This document shows positions 56,630-64,000 of a stretch of 64,000 bases of DNA, in pieces (positions within the stretch are counted from its first letter, which is position 1; every line of letters starts with the position of its first letter). The notes beneath the pieces are model-generated. The model ran no database searches and was not told the DNA's origin. It saw nothing but the letters and a program-made list of their open reading frames with translations. Both the position numbers and the translations under genes were made by a program. The stretch is from assembly GCA_003707065.3 (NCBI GenBank), contig PPXM03000004.1:496001-560000 (forward strand). Reading direction: 5' to 3'. The stretch comes from Trigonopsis variabilis. Taxonomy: Eukaryota > Ascomycota > Trigonopsidomycetes > Trigonopsidales > Trigonopsidaceae.

Positions 56630-58091
56630 TCAGTCATCGTCTGGAAAATCATACTGTTCTGGCTGATTCGTGACTATTAATGGAACAACATAAGATTCTG
56701 GCTCATTTTCTTGACGTTGACTTGAATTCTCGAGGACGTTCACTTCATCGTCTTCATCTCGTCCTTGTTTGTCGGTCTCATTATCAGGTAACTAAGGTTA
56801 GAGACAATTTCGGTGCCCAACGGAGCAACTTACAATGTCGAATTCATCTTCCCGTTCGTGGTATTCTATGTTTTCTTCTACTTCGACGAAATCGGGAGCC
56901 AGAGCACTCCAAATAGGAGGCAGCGGCACTGACCAGATGTATATAGCCCCATCTTCAAGACCTGTTGCAGCCAACATTGGCTTCTGGGGATGCCACTTAG
57001 TAAGTTAGAAAAGTCAACATAGCAAACATACGTCCACGTCCACAAGTTCCTCTTTTGCTCCCTCGAGAATTTTTACCAAGGAGCCCACTGTGGTCTCCCA
57101 AATATAAATATCCTGCGCATCTGCATACGTGGATGCAGATATGTAATCACCTGAATTACTGAAAGTAACTGCATTCCATTGTAGCTTATTCACCACATCT
57201 TGATACTTGTGTTCAACTCTAAGGCTCCATTCACAGGATGGCAAAGATAGATCAGGAGTGACAATCTGTCGAATAACACGATCAGAAGAGTTCACTACCA
57301 AAGTCTTCCCTGATCTACTAAAGGCCAAACTTTTAATATTCGCCGATGTTAACTTCGAAGTGTGGACGAGGTCACGTGAAGAGACGTCAATGATATTGAG
57401 AAACCCTTTGCTTGTACCACAAAATATATGTTCACCATCAGGTGTGAAAGCAGTCGTTAAAACAAGATTTCGCCCCCGGCTATTAACGGCCGGCACAGGC
57501 TCGTTTTCCTTGACTAACGTAGAAGCAAGCTTGTGGATCTTGGGTTGACTATTCGAGATGTCAACTAAACAAGGGTTATCATCATATAGAGATGCCACAA
57601 AGATAAAGCTGAAAAGACGTTAGAACTTAATGTGAACTTAATGTTGGCTTAAACGTACTGATTGAGAGGATGTAAGTCAGCTGTCCAGACGGGACTTTCA
57701 AACTTAACTGTCCGTATGGCTGAACCGTCTTTCAGATCCCACAATATTACCTTCCAGTCTCTAGAGCTCGATAATAAAAATCGCCCATTTTTACTCCACC
57801 TATAGACTTAGATCAATTCACTGTTCCAACAGTACCGTAGACTTTGAATAGGCGCGGTGTGTTTAATCAAAACTCGGACAACTCCATGAGTATCAAAATC
57901 AATTATCACTATATGGCCTGAAGTCAAGCCTGAAGCTAAGTAATCTCCTTTATGATTGAATTTGATGTTTGTGGCATGGCCGTAATCTAAAAAGGTTAGA
58001 AATTTTTTATGGTTCACGTACTAAGAATATGAGTCAATGACTCTGGAAAGTCCTGGGATACTAGATATGCATCTAACAGAGCCAAATTCAT
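56630..58091 (-). CDS. SWD1: COMPASS subunit Swd1 (RbBP5), WD40 protein
   Basis: Six exons: 58091-58022, 57986-57836, 57799-57659, 57608-57032, 56995-56834 and 56791-56630; introns 35, 36, 50, 36 and 42 nt; 420 aa. The start MNLALLDAYLVSQDFPESL matches the RbBP5 N-terminus, followed by a WD40 propeller (ATNIKFNHKGDYLASGLTSG, IVIIDFDTHGVVRVLIKHT, SSSRDWKVILWDL, WHPQKPMLAATGLEDGAIYI). The acidic C-terminal tail (exon 6) ends PEQYDFPDDD. Swd1 with Swd3, Bre2 and Set1 methylates histone H3 Lys4 at promoters of Pol II genes. It shares a 197-bp divergent promoter with RPB1. Confidence 0.95.
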
Positions 58092-58288
58092 TCCTTATAG
58101 GTCCTTACAGGACTGCGGGCTCTTGCTACGGTTGTGCTCAGGCGAGGCGCAAACACTTGTGCAGTTATACCATAACAGCGCAACGGCAAACTATTTACTA
58201 GGCGTCACCAAAGCTCTCCTCCACGCCACTGGCATCGATCGAAAGGGAGTAGCCAACCCTTTTGACCAACTAGAACATCCATCTAAAT
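58092..58288. promoter_or_regulatory. Short divergent promoter SWD1 / RPB1
   Basis: 197 bp between the start codons of a COMPASS subunit and the largest Pol II subunit. Both promoters must lie here or inside the first exons. I see no clear TATA box. Confidence 0.55.
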
Positions 58289-61200
58289 ATGAGCGGCGCA
58301 GCTGTACCATATTCAAGTGCGCCTTTGCGCACTGTCAAGGAGGTCCGAAGCTCTATCTGATGGCCTGCTAACAGTCAGATTCAGTTCGGTCTACTCTCGC
58401 CTGAAGAAATTGTAAAGCTTTTCGGACGAAAAACTTGACTAACTTTTGACAGAAGGCAATGAGTGTGGCAAAGATTGAATATCCCGAGACGATGGATGAA
58501 ACTCGCCAACGTCCTCGAATCGGAGGTTTGAACGATCCTCGCTTAGGATCGATCGATCGAAATTTTCGATGTCAAACTGTTGGTTTTGTACTGGTATCAG
58601 TCTAATATCTAGTGCGGAGAGGGTATGTCCGAATGCCCAGGTCATTTTGGACATATTGAGTTGGCCAAACCAGTGTTTCATATCGGTAAGTAGTAACAGT
58701 CCTTAGGAGGGTGTTCTAATGATAGGTTATATAAATAAAATTAAAAAAGTTTGTGAATCTGTTTGCTTCCATTGTGGAAAGTTATTGCTTGATGAGGTTT
58801 GTGAATCAATCTGTGCAATGAGCTTCGCTAACTGATATAGAGCAATATAGCCTTTGCGCAAGCTGTCAAAATTAGAGACAATAAGCGTCGTTTTCAGGCC
58901 GTATGGTCTTTATGTAAATCAAAAATGGTATGTGAGACGGATGTTGCTATGGAGGACGAGCATGGGGGACCGGATGAGAAGCCTAAAACTATAAGTCACG
59001 GAGGTTGCGGAAATACTCAACCGACGATTAGAAGAGATGGACTAAAATTATGGGGTACATGGAAAAAAGACAAACATGCGGACGATTCAGATCAACCAGA
59101 GCGTCGGCAACTGACACCGCAAGAGGTTCTCAATGTGTTTAAGCATATATCGAACGAAGATATTCAAAAGCTTGGTCTGAATGAGGATTATGCTCGGCCA
59201 GAATGGATGATCGTCACTGTTCTACCCGTTCCTCCTCCTCCTGTAAGGCCTAGTATTGCCATAAATGATACAGCTAGAGGAGAGGACGACTTGACATATA
59301 AACTAGCTGATATTCTTAAGGCTAATGCTAATGTCCAACGCTGTGATCAAGAAGGGGCTCCTGCTCATGTGGTGAACGAATTCGAGACTCTTTTACAGTT
59401 TCATGTCGCCACTTATATGGACAATGATATTGCGGGGCAACCACAAGCTCTGCAAAAATCTGGGAGGCCAGTGAAGTCGATTCGTGCTCGTTTGAAAGGT
59501 AAAGAGGGTCGCCTTCGTGGTAATCTCATGGGTAAACGTGTCGATTTTTCGGCCCGAACAGTCATTACTGGTGACCCTAATCTTGCTCTTGATGAAGTTG
59601 GCGTTCCTAGAAGTATTGCAAAGACTCTAACATACCCCGAGATGGTCACTCCCTATAATATCCACAAGCTTTCTGAATTAGTCCGAAATGGCCCTGATGA
59701 ACACCCAGGTGCAAAATATGTAATCAGGGACACTGGAGAGCGGATCGATTTAAGATACCATAAGCGAGCTGGTGATATTAGACTTCAGTATGGATGGAAA
59801 GTCGAGCGTCATATTGTTGATGGTGATGCTGTTCTCTTCAATCGTCAACCTTCGTTACATAAGATGTCTATGATGGCTCACCGAGTTCGAGTAATGCCTT
59901 ACTCGACATTTAGACTAAATCTTTCGGTAACTTCGCCTTACAATGCCGATTTTGATGGTGATGAAATGAATCTTCATGTTCCTCAATCTGAGGAAACGCG
60001 TACTGAATTGTCTCAAATTTGTATGGTTCCGCTTCAAATCATCTCGCCTCAATCGAATAGACCTGTGATGGGTATTGTGCAGGATACATTGTGCGGTGTC
60101 CGCAAAATGACAGTCCGGGACAATTTTATCGGCTATCAGGAGACTATGAATATCATGATGTGGGTTCCCGATTGGGATGGCATTATTCCTCCACCTGCTG
60201 TACTTAAACCAAAGCCACTTTGGACAGGTAAGCAAATCTTATCTATGGTTATCCCTAAAGGAATCAATTTACAGAGATTCGATGAAGGGACTACTCTGAT
60301 GAATCCTAAGGACAATGGAATGCTTATCGAGAATGGTGAAATAATGTTCGGAGTTGTTGATAAAAAGACAGTGGGTGCAACTGCTGGCGGTCTTGTTCAT
60401 ATAATCATGAGAGAAAAAGGCCCTTATATTTGCCGAGATTTCTTTGGAGGTGTGCAGACCGTTGTGAATTATTGGCTTCTGCACAATGGATTTTCTATTG
60501 GTATCGGCGATACTATTGCTGATGCTGATACCATGCGCCACATCACTAAGACCATCGATGAAGCGAAGCAGCAAGTTCAGAACTTAATTAACGAAGCTCA
60601 ACATAATGTACTTGCCCCCGAACCTGGTATGACCCTTCGTGAATCGTTCGAGCATAAAGTATCCCGAGCTCTTAACCAGGCTCGTGATACCGCTGGTCGA
60701 TCTGCAGAAATGAGTTTGAAGAATGACAATAATGTCAAACAGATGGTTATTGCTGGATCGAAAGGTTCATTCATCAATATTTCTCAAATGTCGGCTTGTG
60801 TTGGACAGCAGATAGTCGAAGGCAAACGCATTCCTTTCGGTTTCAAGGATCGCACTCTACCTCACTTTACTAAAGATGACTACAGTCCTGAGTCCAAAGG
60901 TTTCATAGAGAATTCTTATCTTCGAGGTTTGACACCTCAGGAATTCTTCTTTCATGCTATGGCCGGACGTGAAGGTCTTATTGATACTGCTGTGAAGACT
61001 GCTGAGACGGGTTATATTCAGCGCCGTCTGGTCAAGGCTCTTGAAGATGTGAGTGTAGAATATGACTCGACTGTGAGGAACTCTCTTGGTGATATCATCC
61101 AATTTATCTATGGTGAAGATGGTATTGATGGCACTGCCGTGGAAAAGCAAACCGTTGATACTATTCCTGGATCGGATGCTGCCTTTGAACGAAGATATCG

Positions 61201-63718
61201 TGTCGATGTTACTGACCGCTCTAAAGCTCTCAAACCATCACTTCTTGAATGTGGTAATGACATATTGGATGATATTGAGGTCCAGAAAGTGCTTGACCAA
61301 GAGTATGAACAATTGTTGAGTGATCGTGAGTATCTAAGAAAGGTTGTCTTCACCAATGGAGATTATAATTGGCCTTTGCCCGTCAATATTCGTCGTGTCA
61401 TTCAAAATGCGCAACAGATATTTAATCTTAATCGCTCCAAAGCTAGCGATTTGACACCAACTGAGGTCGTCGAGAGAGTCCATGAGTTAATCAGCAAGCT
61501 TGTAGTGCTACGCGGAAAAGGCAAGCTGGTCCATGAGGCTCAAGAGAATGCTACTTATCTCTTCCAATGTTTGATTCGTTCACGTTTGGCCGTTCGAAGA
61601 GTTATTGAAGAATACCGATTGAATCGTGTTGCTTTGGACTGGGTTCTTGGTGACATCGAAGCCCAATTCGCGAGGTCAATCGTCAATCCAGGCGAAATGG
61701 TCGGTGTTTTAGCTGCTCAGTCTATTGGTGAACCCGCTACTCAGATGACTTTGAACACTTTCCATTATGCCGGTGTGTCTTCCAAGAATGTCACATTGGG
61801 TGTACCTCGATTGAAGGAGATTTTGAATGTTGCCAAGAACATTAAGACTCCAGCATTGACAGTTTATCTTGAGCCTTCGATAGCATCAGACATCGAACGT
61901 GCAAAAGCAGTTCAGAGTTCCATTGAATACACGAGTTTACGAACCGTGACCGCCATGACAGAAATTTACTATGACCCTGATCCGCACACCACTGTTATCG
62001 AAGAAGATCTGGACACAGTTGAAGCGTACTTTTCTATTCCTGATGAACAGGTGGAAGCAAACATTCACAAACAGTCTCCTTGGTTGCTTCGTCTGGAACT
62101 TGATCGTGCAAAAATGCTTGATCGTCAGTTGACAATGAGCCAAGTTGCTGAGAAGATCATGGAAACCTTTGGCGACGATTTGTTTGTAATGTGGTCCGAA
62201 GATAACGCTGACAAACTGATCATTCGATGCCGTGTGGTCAGAGAACCTAAGTCTGTTGATGAAGAGGTTGATGCTGAGGAAGACATGATAGTTCGTCGGA
62301 TCGAAGCCCACATGCTCGATGCTATCGCCCTTCGAGGTATTGAAGGTATTTCTAGAGTGTTCATGATGGAACATAAAAGATCTCTTCCGGATGAGACTGG
62401 AGAGTTCAAGACCAAAATGGAATGGGTATTAGAAACCGACGGGATCAACTTAGCAGAAGTAATGTGTCTAGACGGAGTTGATCCTACTAGAGTGTATTCT
62501 AATTCTTTCGTTGAAATTCTTTCAGTCCTAGGTATTGAAGCTACGAGGTCCGCATTGTTCCAAGAGATCCTGAATGTCATCGCGTTTGACGGTTCCTATG
62601 TGAATTATAGACATATGGCATTATTGGTAGACGTGATGACATCTCGAGGTCACTTGATGGCTGTTACTCGTCATGGTATCAACCGCGCAGACACTGGGGC
62701 CCTGATGAGATGCTCCTTCGAAGAAACTGTTGAGATTCTGCTGGAAGCAGCAGCAGCTGCTGAAGTTGATGATTGCCGAGGCGTTTCAGAGAATGTTATG
62801 CTTGGACAGCTTGCTCCTATGGGAACAGGCGACTTTGATGTGATGCTTGATGATCAAATGCTCAAGACTCTTCCTGTTGACTACTCCAGAGTGGGAATGG
62901 AGGTGAACGTAAAAGGCCTTGTTGGTGATGGAGCTGCTACTCCGTACGATGGACGGTCACCCCTGAATGAAGATATGTATGGCATTGGTGCTGAAGGAGT
63001 CGCTGCGTTTTCACCTATCGTCAATTCAGGTGCGATCGACTCGCGAGGTGGTTTCTCCGAATATGGTGGATTCTCAAGCTCTTACGATTCAGGAATGGCT
63101 TCGCCATTCTCTTCGCTTACTTCACCACTGGCTACATCCCCGAGCTCACCGTCGTTTTCGGCTTCTCCGAAGTTTGCGACCTCTCCGAGCTATTCGCCAA
63201 CGAGTCCCTCGTACTCACCGACCAGTCCATCGTACTCTCCAACGAGTCCGTCTTATTCTCCAACGAGTCCGTCTTATTCTCCAACGAGTCCGTCTTATTC
63301 TCCTACGAGCCCTTCCTACTCTCCTACGAGTCCGTCTTACTCTCCTACGAGTCCGTCATATTCGCCGACGAGTCCGTCATATTCGCCGACGAGTCCGTCA
63401 TATTCTCCTACTTCTCCTTCCTATTCGCCGACGTCGCCGAGCTACTCGCCAACGTCTCCGTCTTACTCTCCTACGTCGCCGTCCTACTCTCCAACTTCGC
63501 CGTCGTATTCGCCAACGTCCCCTAGTTACTCGCCAACGTCGCCGTCTTATTCTCCAACGTCCCCGAGTTACTCGCCGACATCGCCCTCTTATTCTCCTAC
63601 GAGTCCTGCTTATAGTCCCACTTCACCGTCTTATAGTCCTACGAGTCCGGCGTATTCTCCCACTAGTCCGTCTTATTCGCCGACGTCTCCTCACCAAGGA
63701 TCGTCTAATAAGAAATAA
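58289..63718 (+). CDS. RPB1: RNA polymerase II largest subunit Rpb1
   Basis: Six exons: 58289-58342, 58379-58411, 58453-58578, 58613-58685, 58726-58796 and 58841-63718; introns 36, 41, 34, 40 and 44 nt; 1744 aa. All introns lie in the first 550 bp. The start [20 protein letters not shown] continues FGLLSPEEI. The clamp zinc site begins with the spliced Cys motif [18 protein letters not shown]. The catalytic loop [12 protein letters not shown] (about 487) binds the Mg2+ ion. The bridge helix and trigger loop are seen in [20 protein letters not shown]. The C-terminal domain has 24 YSPTSPS heptads (about 1570-1736) and a short tail HQGSSNKK. Several 5' donors are non-consensus (GTCCGA, GTTGGT, GTTTGT). 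Confidence 0.99.
63191..63691 (+). repeat. Tandem 21-bp repeats encoding the Pol II CTD (24 heptads)
   Basis: 501 nt encode 24 consecutive YSPTSPS heptads, the last lacking its seventh residue. Positions 1-6 never vary; position 7 is Ser except for two Ala and the final His. Near 63230-63360 neighbouring units share almost identical codons (CCAACGAGTCCGTCTTATTC-type), a sign of recent unit duplication; later units use different codons. These Ser2, Ser5 and Ser7 sites are phosphorylated during the transcription cycle to recruit capping, splicing and 3'-end factors. Confidence 0.95.
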
Positions 63719-64000
63719 GTGAGGCTTGTAAGAAGCAGGTTTTAGATGTAAAAAAAAGTTGATGTGGTGGTCTGGTCTAGGGCAATGCCAGGCAGAAAGA
63801 ATGGACCACGTGTAAGTTTATTTAGAAAAATATGTATTGTATACTAGAATGTATGTAATCTGCAAGAGCGCCAGAGCGTACACCTGCCGAGAATAGTATA
63901 GTATATCTTGCATAGATAAATAAGAGTTACGCGTACTTCGGCTGCGACCCCTGTAAGATCTTCCATCCCTGGCGCCATAATCTTATATTCGAGGGCTCTG
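63719..64000. other. 3' flank of RPB1 to window end
   Basis: 282 bp after the RPB1 stop. No gene start seen. A CACGTG lies at 63808-63813. Confidence 0.45.

Noticed and set aside
58123-58371. Plus-strand frame covering RPB1 exon 1
   Set aside because: Different frame from the conserved Rpb1 N-terminus; a chance overlap.
62967-63722. Long plus-strand open frame rich in Arg, overlapping the RPB1 CTD
   Set aside because: It is the shifted frame of the 21-bp CTD repeats, which stay open in other frames by repetition.

Overview
This window is nuclear DNA from a filamentous or dimorphic fungus, most likely an ascomycete. Fungal-type genes run from end to end: Atg12, Tvp23, Vta1, Ies4, Tom6, a white-collar-2-like GATA factor and a GH5 exo-1,3-beta-glucanase. 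A respiratory complex I subunit (NDUFB8 type) rules out Saccharomyces- and Schizosaccharomyces-like yeasts. A Tfb6-like protein and the overall gene set suggest an early-branching (Taphrinomycotina-like) ascomycete, but that placement is inference. Almost every gene has introns and they are extremely short. I rebuilt 52 introns by joining protein frames; they run from 32 to 62 nt, mostly 33-45, with GTAAG-type donors, CTAAC/CTGAC-like branch sites and AG only a few bases later.

Layout, left to right. 1-540: 3' part of TVP23 (Golgi). 656-1777: VTA1 (ESCRT). 4659-5562: an ER protein disulfide isomerase ending in KDEL. 5584-6089: ATG12. 6494-7530: a penta-EF-hand protein with seven introns. 9232-10524: the RAD1 checkpoint clamp subunit. 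10760-12697: a RanBPM/Gid1 protein. 13232-13698: INO80 subunit Ies4. 13913-14606: an APC/C-type E2 (Ubc11/UBE2C). 14808-16430: CHK1. 18121-19668: a WC-2-like PAS-GATA factor. 21172-25192: RAD50. 25984-27243: exo-glucanase. 30762-32709: an Msd1/SSX2IP-like coiled-coil protein. 32880-33580: a decayed MULE transposase fragment. 34261-34479: a Tom6-like protein. 34770-35540: Ran GTPase. 35738-36514: a TDG/Mug DNA glycosylase. 36846-40897: a Uls1-like SNF2-RING translocase. 40984-41883: a Tfb6-like protein. 42245-42566: BOL3. 44017-45481: a three-RRM protein. 46027-50200: a Munc13/Ync13-like protein. 50353-50874: the complex I B8 subunit. 51179-55879: SWR1. 56004-56396: a possible small secreted protein. 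56630-58091: SWD1 (COMPASS). 58289-63718: RPB1 with a 24-heptad CTD.

Genes mostly alternate in direction, so pairs share divergent promoters (UBC11/CHK1, SWD1/RPB1, RAN/TDG, GID1/IES4) or converge tail to tail, sometimes with only about 20 bp between stops. Many genes serve genome maintenance or chromatin: RAD1, CHK1, RAD50, TDG, ULS1, SWR1, IES4, SWD1, RPB1 and Tfb6. The long gene-poor gaps (1778-4658, 7531-9231, 16431-18120, 19669-21171, 27244-30761, 42567-44016) show no confident genes. I found no obvious new multi-gene system. The most notable features are the near-minimal introns, a RAD50 start codon apparently split by an intron, micro-exons of 13-18 nt, and a strong 42-nt hairpin at 8241-8282.
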